Shown piece by piece: positions 13,101 through 23,764 of a stretch of DNA of 64,000 bases (the first letter of the stretch is position 1; every line of letters starts with the position of its first letter). Source of the stretch: Rosa chinensis (taxonomy: Eukaryota; Streptophyta; Magnoliopsida; Rosales; Rosaceae); the NCBI RefSeq assembly GCF_002994745.2, contig NC_037090.1, positions 31,788,501-31,852,500 on the forward strand. The letters are read 5' to 3'. Both the position numbers and the translations under genes were made by a program. Under the pieces are notes generated by a model. It made no database searches, was not told where the DNA came from, and saw nothing but the letters and a program-made list of their open reading frames with translations.

Positions 13101-14942
13101 ACCAAGCGGGGTTGAATGCGGGGGAGCCGACATTTAGGATTAAGTCGGAATTCCAACCTATCTGAGGTTGTCGATCTGCCGCCGTTTAGAGTTGATTTTT
13201 TTTTTGTAACAATTCCCTTTTGTAATGACCATTTTGTTATTTTTTGTGTAGCGGGCCTGCGCTATAGCTTGACGCGCGAAGAAGAGTGTCGCTTGGCAAG
13301 GATCCATGGCTGCTGGAAGAACCGAAATTTATTGATCTCTGCCTACATACTGGCTGGGAGCTGTTGGTCGATCACCAGTTGACACGAGCCCTTGGTAAGT
13401 ACCATTCCCGGATGAGTGTTTTAGTTCGTTGTTGTCAAGCTAACTCTTTCTTTTGCACAGATTCTCCGCCTAGAAACAGAGCAAGCCACGAGGCATTTGA
13501 GAAAGCCATGGACCGTGCCGAGATCAACAACTTCTTGGAGAGCATGTATGCCTCTGGGCTAGAGGCTCAACAGACTGTCGTCGACCCTCAGACATTGGCG
13601 TTGAGCCAATCTGTGGTTCCCGTGGTGTTGCCAATGCCGCATCACTTACACCTCGACCCCGACGGCTCGCCAGTGGTGTAGGCGGGAGCTAGCGGAAGCA
13701 ATGTCCCTGCTGCGCCAGTGCAGCAGAAGGAAAGGGCGGCACCCTCAAAGGAGCCAGTGACTATTACGGGGCTGGAGCCGCAGATGGGAGCGCTCCCCGT
13801 CGTCACTGGTGTGACACGGGTGGTACCGCAAGGGAAGCGGCGACAATTTACCCGTCGACGAGGATGATCCGGCCGATGTGGAGACCATTGGGGTCCGCCA
13901 GCGGAAGAAGGCAAGGCAGGCCCCCTCGAAGGCAACTGTGACCCCTGGGCCAGAGGTGCAGACGAGTGACCTCGATTCGTTTGCCGCATATGCCGAATTC
14001 CTGTCAGAGCCTGAGTGGGAATTTATCTTCCACCTCTATGAGCGCCTGGGTTTCGGCGGGCTGGAGGGAATCGTGTGCTCAACCGCCATTGATCAGTCGC
14101 CGTACAGCTCGGCCTTCGGGCACTTGTCCGTTGGGCTACATGAGATGTTCTTGGCAGCCTCAAAGCAGCCTCTGGTAGAGCGGCAGCTCAGGGAAGAGAT
14201 CGAGGGTCTCTAAAGGGAGCTAGCGGAGACTAAGGACAGTTTGGCGGATGCGGAGGGGCGCCTGACCAAGGCAGAATATGATGCCGCTGATGCTCGCGGT
14301 AAGCTGTCTGTCACCGTTGCGCGAGACGTGGAGCGGAATGACCATGTCTCCAGGCTAGAGCAAGACATAGCCCTGCTGAAGGATCAGGTGGCGGCAAAGG
14401 TGAAGAAAGTTGAGATCCTTCAGCGGGATTCTGCCGCTAAGTCTGCTGAGGCAAAGAGGCTGGAGGGTGAGGTTTCTCGTCTGGGAGCGAAGGGGAATCG
14501 TGCGGCGTCTGCCGCTGTGGAGGCGTTTAAGCAGTCGACGGAGTACAAGAAAGCGTTATCTGAGGCGGCAAAGGCCGGTGCTATTGCCAATGTGGAGCTA
14601 CTGAAGCAAAAGGGCGCCATTGATTGGGTCAAGGCGTCCCAGCCCGTTGGGTCGTCAAGTCAGAACGCACCGCCCGCGCAGGGTGTGGTTCGCGCCGAGG
14701 CTGAGGGTGCCCGTTCAGGTAGCGAGGAGAGTGGTGTGCGTCCGGTGGACGACTCTCAACAGACCCCGCCTCCTACTCAGTCCGAGGTCTCCCATGCTGG
14801 CTTTCTGGCCGCCCACACCCTAGCAAAAGGTACCATTGTAACGCTAAGCCCTACCGCTCGTGGGTCCAACCAGACAAGCCGTCAGTCCGAGCAAGAACCG
14901 CCGCTGGAGGGCGAGACTGTCGCTGATGCCCCTCATCAATGA
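10187..14942 (+). pseudogene. TAT antisense ORF (putative gypsy-type transposon protein), decayed
   Basis: This frame lies opposite to gag-pol, between integrase and the 3' LTR, where TAT elements carry an antisense ORF. It opens at 10187 (MASVVDISSGEDSGSDES) and meets a stop at 10333. It is split by the solo Athila LTR at 10640-12729. After that, pieces at about 12735-13165, 13250-13395 and 13461-13681 look like exons with GT/AG borders and carry MAEVLHFYELVYVKRQGC, typical of the plant gypsy-type transposon family (Pfam PF04195, by recall). The last part (13878-14942) is a coiled coil rich in Ala, Glu and Lys, followed by a Ser/Pro-rich tail. Several stops and shifts make it non-functional. 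The protein's role is not established. Confidence 0.75.
10640..12729 (+). mobile_element. Solo Athila LTR inserted in the TAT antisense ORF
   Basis: About 2,090 bp, the inverted and diverged counterpart of the intact Athila LTRs at 40831 and 51750. It begins TGATAGGAGCATAAA and ends TTTTAGCGTATCA. Flanking pentamers are GAGAG and GAAAG, a TSD with one difference. No internal Athila sequence remains. Its TATA region is at about 11530 (TATATATAG). It is nested, so it is younger than the TAT element. Confidence 0.9.
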
Positions 14943-15520
14943 AGATAGCTCCATAGCCTGAAGTAGTGCCACTGAGGCCTTTGTTTTTTTTTTGTGTTTG
15001 CCACTAAGGCCGTTTGTAATTCAACAATATTCTTGGGCGGGTAGTCCCGACCCTTAATATATGCGATTGGTATTTTGTTTCTGAAATTTTCTTTTTTTCC
15101 GAGTATGGATGCATTTGCTGATTGCATTGTTTGAATATTTCTGAACCGCTAGAGTTTTGACTGCTGTTTTGTGACTCAATGAAACATTAAAGGGATTAAA
15201 ATTGTTCCAAGTGCACGATGTAGCGAACGTAGTCCGCCAAATATTATTGGCGTTGCCAGTTGATTCTTGTGCTTGGACTTGGCGACAATGGTTTGAATAA
15301 TTCCTCATTTCATTGATAGCTGATATGTCAGCATTTACAAAAAGCGGGGTTGTACCCGTTAGGTAGCTTCCCTTAGCTAAATATTGAGTCAAAAATTTAG
15401 CTAAGCCAAGATGCTCTAGGGTAGTGGTGTGACTACTTGTAGTAATATCGAAGGTGATCGGTATTCCAAGGGTGGGTCGTTGTGACGCCATCCTTGTCCA
15501 TCAGGTAGAAGGTGTCGGGG
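14943..15520. other. Gap between antisense ORF and integrase ends
   Basis: The two opposed coding blocks of the TAT element converge here. AT-rich, with no domain in any frame; probably holds both 3' untranslated ends. Confidence 0.55.
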
Positions 15521-16723
15521 CTAGCGATCTCCACAATTTTGTATGGACCCTCCCAAGTTGGGCAGAGTGTTGTTGGCGGTGGAATGACTTCCTTCATTAC
15601 CTAGTCCCCCAGTTGGAGGTTTCGGGCTTTGACCCTGGCGTTGTAGAAATGCGATACCCGCTGTTTGTTTTGCAAATTGTGCAAATGGGTCTTGTGTCGT
15701 TTTTCCTCTAGGAGGTCTCTGTCGAGGTTGATGCCTTCGCCATTGATCTCGGGGTAGTATCCTTCGACTAGCGATAGGTTGAGTTACCTCAATGGGTAGG
15801 ACGGCCTCAGTTCCGAACATCATGCAGAATGGTATTTCACCAGTGGAGGAAGTTGGGGTAATTCTGATGGCCCACAGAACTTCCGAAAGCTTCTTCGCCC
15901 ACAAACCCTTGGCGTCGTCGAGCTTCTTTTTTAGTAGCTTCTTAATTATCTTGTTTGCTGCATCGACCTGGCCATTGGTTTTGGGGTGAGTGACAGATAC
16001 AAAACTCATCTTGGTGCCCAGGTTAGCGGTGAAAGATATGAGTTCCTTATTGTTGAATTGTGTGTCGTTGTCTATGATGATTGTGTGGGGGACACCATAG
16101 TGGCAATAAATGTTCTTCCAGAAGAAGTGAGTTACCTTGGCGGTAGTTATTGCCGTCAGTGGCTCTGCCTCTATCCACTTGATGTTGTAGTCGATGGCGA
16201 CAATGATATACTTGAATTGGCCTTTGGCGGTTTGGAATTTTCCCATCAAGTCCAGGTCCCACGTGGAGTGAATCCAGGGACCAATGATGATCGACAGTGG
16301 TTCTGCCGGGGTGAGTGGGAGATCAGCATATTGTTGACATTTGTGGCAAGATCTCGATATCCTCCTAGCGTCATCGCCAAGCGTAGGCCAGAAGTAGCCT
16401 TGTCGCATTGTGCGATTGGCCAAGGATCTGGCGCCTAAGTGGTTTCCACATTCCCCGCCGTGTATCGCTGCAAGGACGATCTTCCCCTCCTCTGGGGTTA
16501 GACATCGGAGGTTGGGATGGGTGAACCCTTGGCGGTAAAGCTTGCCATTCTGGATGTTGTAGCTGGTTGCTCTCCGCTTGAGTTGTCGTGCTTCGACCTT
16601 GTCCTCTGGCAATGTTCCATTGCGCTTGTATTCGATGATCTCGTTCATCCAACTGGGATGTACTTCAATGTTGAAGATCTCTACTAGGGTTTTTGTGATG
16701 CTTGGCCTGTCAAGACACTCCAC
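15521..16723 (-). pseudogene. TAT integrase
   Basis: The enzyme joins retrotransposon DNA into the genome. The zinc-binding HHCC motif is visible at about residues 88-130 (H..H, then CHKCQQ). The core follows, with the first Asp in WDLDLMGKF and the second in IIIDNDTQF. The third acidic residue of the DDE triad, in NGQVD, is Asp instead of the usual Glu (codon at 15962-15964). After about 15780 the frame leaves the family pattern, pointing to a small indel before the C-terminal domain. It lies in the same frame as the second RNase H, parted from it by one stop codon. Confidence 0.88.
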
Positions 16724-16805
16724 CCTTGTGTCCGCTGGACTTTGGTGTGGTTGGGTGGTTGCTAGTCTTGCCAGTGAATCAGCCTTAGCGTTCTTTTCCT
16801 TGGGG

Positions 16806-17137
16806 ATCTAAGTGATGGTGTGAAATTTGAATTTTTTGATGAGGGTCTTGACGTACCCCAAGTATGCCGCCAACTGTTGATCCTTGGCCTGGAAACTGTC
16901 GCTGACCTGGTTGATGACTAACTGGGAGTCGCTGAATATGTTGACATTGTCAGCTCCTGAGTCAATGGCGAGGAGTAGGCCGGCGATGAGCGTTTCGTAT
17001 TCTGCCATGTTGTTTGAGGCTTTGAAGTTGAATTTTAATGCGTATTCCACATTTAGTCCCCCTGGTCCTGTTAGGATTACTCCTACGCCACTGGCCTTGG
17101 CGCAAGCGGAGCCGTCCACGTGTAGGTTCCAGTCTGA
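16806..17137 (-). pseudogene. TAT second (archaeal-like) RNase H
   Basis: Motifs DGSACAKASGVG, NNMAEYETLIAGL and SDSQLVINQV mark the extra RNase H domain found between the usual RNase H and integrase in TAT elements. In-frame TAG codons near 16807 and 17137 bound it, so it is cut off from both neighbours. The catalytic Asp and Glu residues are still present. Confidence 0.85.
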
Positions 17138-18499
17138 CTACTGGGGAGCTGGTTCCTGAACGATTATAATTTTCGTGCTGGGTTCAATCTGCCGCTCGGT
17201 GAGCTCAGCAATGAAGTCTGCCACCGCCTGGCCTTTCATGGCGGTTCTTGGTTTGTAATCAATGTCAAACTTGCTGAGCTCGATGGCCCACTTGCTGAGG
17301 CGTCCCGAGTGCTCAGGGTTCTGCATTACCTGCCTCAGCGGTTGATTTGTTAAGACATGAATTGTGTGGGCCTGAAAATACTGGCGGAGGCGTCTAGCGG
17401 CGATGATGAGTGCGAGAGCGAGCTGCTCCAAGGGGGGGTATCTTGTTTCAGCCCCGTTCATGCCTTTGCCGGCGTAGAAAACCGGGAGCTCATCCTGGCC
17501 TTCCCGCAGGACAATGGTGCAGCTTACCGCTGACTGTGATACCGCTAGGTATATGTACAATGTTTCTCCTTACACTAGGATAGAGAGGAGCGAAACTGCT
17601 GCCAAGTACTCCTTCAAGCTTTGGAACGCTGCCTCACAGTTTGGGTTCCAGTCGATGACCTTCTTGTGGGTTGTCTTCAAGACTTTGAAAAATGGGAGAC
17701 ATCTGTCAGTGAGTCTGGAGATGAACCGAGAAAGGGCGGTTAGTTTGCCCTGGAGACTCTGAACGTGTTTCTTCCACTCTGGAGCCTTCATGCTGAGGAT
17801 GGCTTGTACCTTGTCAGGGTTGGCCTCTATGCCCCGCTCACTGACTATGTAACCTAGAAATTTGCTGGCGGTGACGCCAAAGAAGCATTTTTCTGGGTTA
17901 AGGCGCATATCGTAGGCCAAGAGAATGGCGAATATAATTCTGAGGTTTGCTACGTATCCGCTGGCCTTTATGCTTTGTACCAACATATCATCCACGTAGA
18001 CCTCGATGATTTTTCCCAGATGCTCAGCTAACATAGCATTCATCAGCCGCTAGTAAGTTGCACCGGCGTTGACATTGTAGCAGTATAGGCCCTTGTCGGT
18101 GGTGAAGGAGGTGCACTCTTGGTCACCAGGGTGCATCTTGATTTGATTGTAGCCGAAGAAGGCATCCATCATGCTGAGTAGCTCGTGGCCATCGGTTGCA
18201 TCAACCAGTTGGTCTATGCGAGGTAGCGGGAAACTGTCCTTGGGGCATGCCTTGTTGAGGCCCTTGAAGTCGACACACATTCGCCACTTTCCGCTGGGTT
18301 TTTTTACCATGACCAAGTTGGAAATCCACTGAGGGTAATTCACTTGGCGGATGAATCCAATGCTCCGAAGCTTGGTAACCTCCTCCCCTATTGCACGGTA
18401 TCTCTCCTCATCAAAGGCCCTTCGCCGCTGCTTGATAGGGTAGGCGGATGGTTTGATGCTCAATTTGTGCGTTATGATCTTGGGGGAGATGCTTGGCAT
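17138..18499 (-). pseudogene. TAT reverse transcriptase and first RNase H
   Basis: The RT palm reads VKKPSGKWRMCVDF, then SMMDAFFGYNQIKMHPGD, and the catalytic YVDDML (about 17980-18000). RNase H follows at 17138-17560 (FYAGKGMNGAETRYPPLEQL, then VADFIAEL). All of it stays in one frame apart from a TAG at about 18050 just before the catalytic segment and a TAA near 17562. A frame change separates it from the protease upstream. It copies element RNA and removes the RNA strand in intact relatives. Confidence 0.88.
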
Positions 18500-18759
18500 G
18501 TCAGCGTAGGACCATGCAAAGACGGCGGCATTGTCAAGTAGAAACTGGGTGAGTTCAGCCGCTACCTCTGGGTCTAGCTGAGCGCTGATGCAGACTGTCC
18601 GCTCAGGGTGCTCGTCGGATATGCTGATAATTCTTAAGGATGTTTTTGGGTTGACAGGCTTTTTTTGACATACTTCTTCTCGTCATCCCTGGGGTCCTCA
18701 AAGATATCTGGTGCCGCTGAATGATTTCCCACTATTAATATTTCGTGGCGGCGCGCTAA

Positions 18760-19392
18760 TCATGCCACGGTTGTGGAATAGCACTCTCGTGCCAGTTGTT
18801 GACTTCCCTTTACACAGCCTGTTCTGTTGGGGGTGGGAAACTTCATGAAGAGCATGTACTCGGTGATGATGCACTTAAGTTTGTTAAGTGCCGGTAGACC
18901 AATGATGGCGTTATACGAACTGAAGCGGTCCACAATGATGAACTCTGTATGGATTTCTGCCATACGTGGACTTTCGCCGATAACCAATCGCATGTAGTCA
19001 GAATCCAATGGCTGTGTGACGTCACCAGAGAAGCTAAGCAATGGCTCATGATCCTGTAGTAATTTTCTATTTAGTCGAAGTTTGTCGTAGCACCTGTTGA
19101 ACATAACATTTACAGCAGAGCCGCTGTCGACAAGGATCCTTCCCAATGACCATTTATAGAGTATGGCGTCGATCAAGAATGGATCGTCGTGGGGCAGATG
19201 TACTCCGCGCTCCTCTTCCTCTGAGAAGGTAATGGGCTCCCAACCAGATTTTGGGAGCTTAGCAGACCTCTCATAGCGGATATTGCACACCTCCTTGGGG
19301 TGATTAGCACGTGCATAGCGCTTTTTTGCTCCGAGACATATTGGTGATTGGAGCACCACCGTCGGTGGTGTTGATGCAGCCCAAGGGCTCAA
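18760..19392 (-). pseudogene. TAT aspartic protease region
   Basis: The active site reads ILVDSGSAVNVMF (about 19098-19138), and YNAIIGLPALNKLK follows, as usual for TAT proteases. About 210 codons are open. It is cut off from gag by stops and from RT by a frameshift. Confidence 0.82.
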
Positions 19393-19425
19393 TGTTAGCG
19401 ATCATGGGTGGTGGTTAGTGTACCC

Positions 19426-21140
19426 TGAATTGTTCCATCTTACCGTCACGGTATAGAGTCTCAATGGCTATTTTGAGAGCGTTACAATTGTTGGTGTTGT
19501 AGCCACTGTCCTAGTGATATTTGCACCACTTGCCAATGTTTCTGGGCTTTCCGACCCTCGGGTATTTTCTTGGGGGTGGTGGTGGGACCTGGTCTTTGCA
19601 CTGGTCGTATATTTCCTCGTATGAGGCTTTGAGGACTATAAACATTGCGTACCACTGGGATGACTCCGTCTGTTTATTACGGTTATCCCCATGAAATGAG
19701 CGGCTGCCCTTATTGTAATGCTGGTCCTTCTGCCGCTTGCTCTAGTGGTTGCCCTGTTGCCATTCTCTCTTTTTATCAGTTGGCAGTGCAGCAGAGGTTT
19801 TGCTAGCGGTTTCCTGATGGCTGGCGGAGGGTTGGGTGGACTTTACAGGCATTGGTGGTGGTGGTGGTAGGGGGTTTCTCCATATGTGATGAATTCTGCC
19901 TGTGCATGGATGACAGCCTCCCTCATGACATGGTCGTAAGCGGCGTTTGGATGATTGTAATTGAGATGATAGAGAAATGGCCCTCTAAGGAGTCCCTGCT
20001 TGAAGGCTGCCAGCGCCATTGTCCTATCAAGATCACGGCATTGGGATGTTGCCGCTCGCCACCTGGTGACGAATGCCTTCAATGTGTCCTCCGCCCCCTG
20101 CTTGAGGTTGAATAGCTGAGTTGTACTGTGGTGTCCGGCCGCCAACAGGATGAACCGAGAGAGGAAAGCATTTGATAGTGCATGAAATGAGTCAATGGAC
20201 CCTAGCGGACACTCAAAAAACCAACTCATTACCTCGCTATCCAACCCCTTATTATTGGTGACTTTTTTGAATGTGTCCATATGGACAAAGGGGTCAGTCA
20301 TGCCACTGTAATGTGACATCTTTGGTGTCTTTGTGTGCGTTGGGGGGATGGCATGCAGGATCCTGGCGGTGAATATTTCTGGTCTGGATGCAAATAGTGG
20401 ATTTGGTATTGGCGCTGGGGCGCCTGCCTCGGCCCGGATTAGCCTTTGCTCTAGTTGTTGCATCCGCTCCAGTATTAGGGTGGTTGTATCTCCATCGGGT
20501 CCTGCCTGGATGTTCCGCTGAACCAGCTCTCGCTTGGGGATAGGTATATTACCCTCTATTCTGGCCCTGATTGTTGAGCGGCTGGTTTGTGGCTGTGACT
20601 CCGCCTCCTGCTCCAACATTAGTCGGGGTGGAGGTGGTGGTCCCATTCCCGGTAGCTCCGGTGGGTTCAGCGGTACCTGCATCTGTATGATTGGTCAGGG
20701 TACCAATCTGCCGGTGTTGGGCTGACTGTGCCTGGTGCTCCATGATTGTTCGCTTTGCGCTAGGTTGGCGTTTGCTTCCAGCGCCCTCTTAAGCTCGTCA
20801 AATCTTGACATCAGTGTGGCCACCTGCTTTTGGGCCTTGGCCTTTTCTCTGCGCTCCTGCTCGCGTTCTCCATTTGCTTTGTGAAGGTCCGCTAGTGCAA
20901 GCTCATACATAGCGGTGAGGTCCTGCACCGGAGGGCGGCTGTAGCTCGACTGAGCCTGCGCCGTAGTTTGGGTTGGTGGGACCTGAGAACTGGCCTGGAC
21001 TTCCCCGCTGGGGTTGAATGGCGTGCTGAATAGTGCACGGTTAACGTTAACCGCTGGATTGACGTTGATCACTGGGTTGGTGGGAGGGGGTTGGTGGATT
21101 GAACCGCCTGCTCAGTGTTTTCCCCACTACCAGTAGTCAT
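19426..21140 (-). pseudogene. TAT gag
   Basis: Start ATG at about 21140 (MTTGSGENTEQAVQ), 35 bases inside the primer site; the first frame soon closes. It continues in shifted frames: 21072-20695 with a coiled-coil heptad stretch, then 20682-19843 with the retrotransposon gag core (PFVHMDTFKKV, WFFECPLGSIDSFHAL, GAEDTLKAFVTRWR). A zinc-finger-like CKYH..DSGYNT..C stretch lies at 19503-19545 and contains a stop codon. At least two frameshifts make it non-functional. Confidence 0.8.
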
Positions 21141-21174
21141 GGTGGATGTGGTGGGATAGCCTTCTATTCAAGGA

Positions 21175-21193
21175 TTCCCACAGACGGCACCAA
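21175..21193 (-). other. TAT primer binding site
   Basis: The minus strand directly after the 5' LTR reads TTGGTGCCGTCTGTGGGAA, as seen in many TAT-group elements. It fixes the inner LTR border at 21194. Confidence 0.8.
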
Positions 21194-21709
21194 TGTTAAT
21201 GTTTAAAGTTTAGCGGTAGCTAAACCTTTACTAACGCAGGTCCGATGTGCGGACCACTATCTATGATACTCCTTAGTGCTCCCGCTACCTGTCAAGTGAA
21301 ATACAGAGGGCGTAAAAGGGAGACTGCGCTGGGCTGTCTTCTCTTCTCCGATGCCTAAGTTAGTCAATGTATTTATGTTGAAAAAGTAACTGTGGGTAAG
21401 TATTAAATGCGTAATTAATGAGGAGAGAGGAGAGAACCTTTTATAGGTGAGGAGAGAGCTAATCTTCTCCATGTTTTTGATGTGGGACTGATATGCTTCA
21501 ATCCCCAGCTTCTGGAGCTTCTAATGTTGTCTTGGCGCGACGCGTGGCGGCGCTTCAGCGGTGATCTGGGGGCAAGCCAGGGCTCAGGCGGTAGCCTGCT
21601 TGGCTGTGTTCCCGTAGGTCACTCCTTTGGCAGGAGTCGGTACCGCTAGTGGTAGCATGAGCATGGCTCATTATAGCTAATTATGCTTGCAAATGCCTAT
21701 GTAAGTACA
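21194..21709 (-). repeat. TAT 5' LTR
   Basis: About 516 bp, paired with 8044-8549. Its minus-strand CTATAAAA box is at about 21436-21445. The right end at 21709 abuts AACAC, the counterpart of GACAC at the other end. Confidence 0.92.
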
Positions 21710-21728
21710 AACACAAATTTGGATGCCA

Positions 21729-23164
21729 ATGGGTGTTGGAACCAAAAGTGTTAGTGTTTTTTAGATTCCACCACAATTTTTCTGTTCATCTTCAGCTTGC
21801 TACCGTCACATTATTGGGATGAAGTTTATGATATAAGTTCTTCACAACCATTGGCACAGGGAGAAAATCTAGTTTCTCCTAGCCAAGTTTTTGAATTGGG
21901 ATTCTTTAGTCCTAATAATTCTGCTAACAAGTATGTGGGGTTGTGGCACAAAAGTATATTTCATCGTAAAGTTTTATGGGCGGCTAACAAAGAAAACCCC
22001 CTTGTAGTTAGTGATACCTTGGCTAGTTTGAGAATTGCAAGCAATGGGAATCTGGAGCTCATAGATGGAAAGCAGAATTCTGTCTGGTCAACCAATATTT
22101 CAGCGTCATCTAATAGTTCATCTGCATGCAGTTCTTTTAGACACTGGAAACTTTGTTCTCAGAGATGAAGCCGGAGCTGATTTGTGGGAGAGAGACAACT
22201 GGTAGGATATGATAGTAAATCTGGAAAGAGGCAGTTGTTGACTTCCTGGAAAAGTGAGAGTGATCCATCAACTGGGAAATATTTGGTTGGACTCTCTCCT
22301 AGGATGCCATCACAAGCGTTCATTTGGATTTATGGATCAACTCCCCACTAGAGAAGTGGGCCATGGGATAAATTAAAGTTCATTGGTGTACCAAGTATGG
22401 ATGATATATAGATATCGAAGTGGATTTAGTCTGGATGATAATGTGATAAAGGGGTCCAAGCATTTCTCTTATAGTTTTTTTTACTATACTACTATATCCT
22501 ATTTTAGCATCTCTTTGGAAGGAATAGCAGATCTTATGCTTTCAGAAAGTGGCATGAACTGGTTTCTTAACTGGGAGACACCATATAATCCATGTGACAA
22601 TTATGGAGTGGACCTTTTGGGTTTGCAAAGCTTTTGAGTCTCATATTTGCTAGTGTTTGAAAGGGTATGTACCAAAGTCAGATGACGAGTGGAGCAAAGG
22701 AAACTGGACAGGAGGATGTGTAAGGAAAACCAAATTTTTCTGTGATAGTGACACAAGCAAGTCAGTCTCAACGAGAACAAAAGAAAATGATGATGGGTTT
22801 TGGAAGATTATAAGGTTAAAAGTACCAGATTCTCATGAATTAGTTCTTACAACTTTGGATACTGAAAACACGCCTGATGACTGCAAGATATGGTGCCTGA
22901 ATAATTGTTCTTGCCTCGCTTATGCATTTGTTAATAAAATAGGGTGTTTAGTCTGGTCCAAAGACCTTATTGACATACAACAGTTTTCCTTTGGAGGAGA
23001 AGATCTTTATGTTCGCCTAGCACAGGCAGAGCTCGGTAATTTATAATATGTCTTGCATAGCTCGATTTAGCAGTTTCTTTTCTTTTCTATCTCATGCCTG
23101 CTTTTGTAATGTAAATTCCATTTCCCAAGTGAAGGAAGGCCAATAAAGTTAATTGTCAGCCTTA
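21729..23164 (+). pseudogene. RLK-B: signal peptide, B-lectin, S-locus and PAN exon, broken
   Basis: The extracellular exon of a G-type lectin RLK. The start ATG at 21729 (MGVGTKSVSVF) is lost to a frameshift. The B-lectin part runs LVSPSQVFELGFFSPNNSANK onward. A shift at about 22129 and a small deletion near 22195 follow. TAG at 22349 replaces the Trp of the conserved W-R-S-G-P motif. The S-locus glycoprotein EGF-like part (PCDNYG..., CKCLKGY) and PAN part (CLNNCSCLAYAF) follow to 23046. An intron (acceptor mutated from CAG to CAA) leads to 35 bases of the membrane exon. There the gene stops and joins a different RLK copy. Confidence 0.85.
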
Positions 23165-23288
23165 TACCAGATTTTCTTGAATATAAGCCATTAAAGGCAG
23201 AAGGCACATTTGAGCACTGTGAGTTAAACTGCCTACATAATTGTTCTTGCCAGGCTTATCACTACTAGCAAAACAACAATTACCCACG

Positions 23289-23760
23289 GATTTTAATCTG
23301 TGGGTAATAAGACTTTCACACACGGATTTCAGTGTCTGATAGCCTTTACGCACAGTACACGCACAGATTGGTGTTACCGTGCGGTTTGGAGGGGGGGTAA
23401 TGCTCATCTCACACGGATTATGTTGTCCGTGTGAAATACTTACGTGGGCCCCACTATCTTTCCATAAATATAAATTACCGTAATGAAACACAGTCCGTGT
23501 GAACAACTCTATTTCACACGGATTTCTGTAGCAAATGTTTACCTATCTCACACGGATTTCCGTGTCAAATATATACTCATCTCACACGGATTATTTTGTC
23601 CGTGTGAATATTAGACGTGGGCCCCACTGTCTTTCCATGAATATAAATTACCGTAATGAATTGCAATCCGTGTGAATAACTTCCTATCTCACACGGATTT
23701 CTGTGTCAAATTCTTTTACCCTAACTCTCACTGATTTCTGTGTGTAAAAGTGATAGCATT
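23289..23760. repeat. CACTA left subterminal repeats
   Basis: About ten copies of CACACGGATTT-type motifs, often followed by GTGTGAA, at spacings of 30-60 bases. Two larger units (from about 23400 and 23580) also repeat GTGGGCCCCACT plus CTTTCCAT and ATAAATTACCGTAATGAA. Confidence 0.85.
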
Positions 23761-23764
23761 TATA

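Larger units (their letters stand above)
8044..21709 (-). mobile_element. TAT-lineage Ty3/gypsy retrotransposon, 13.7 kb
   Basis: A complete but decayed element reading right to left: 5' LTR (21194-21709), primer site, gag, protease, reverse transcriptase, RNase H, second RNase H, integrase, then a long 3' region with an antisense ORF and tandem repeats, purine tract and 3' LTR (8044-8549). The second RNase H between RT and integrase, plus the antisense ORF, mark the TAT (Ogre/Retand-like) group. Flanking pentamers are GACAC on the left and AACAC on the right, an imperfect TSD. The insertion lies about 20 bases before the start codon of RLK-B. By eye the LTRs differ at about 28 sites in 500 plus a 10-bp indel, so it is not young. 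Confidence 0.92.

Noticed and set aside
15986..20725. Plus-strand frames opposite TAT gag-pol
   Set aside because: The minus-strand frames show RT, RNase H and integrase motifs; the plus ones show none.
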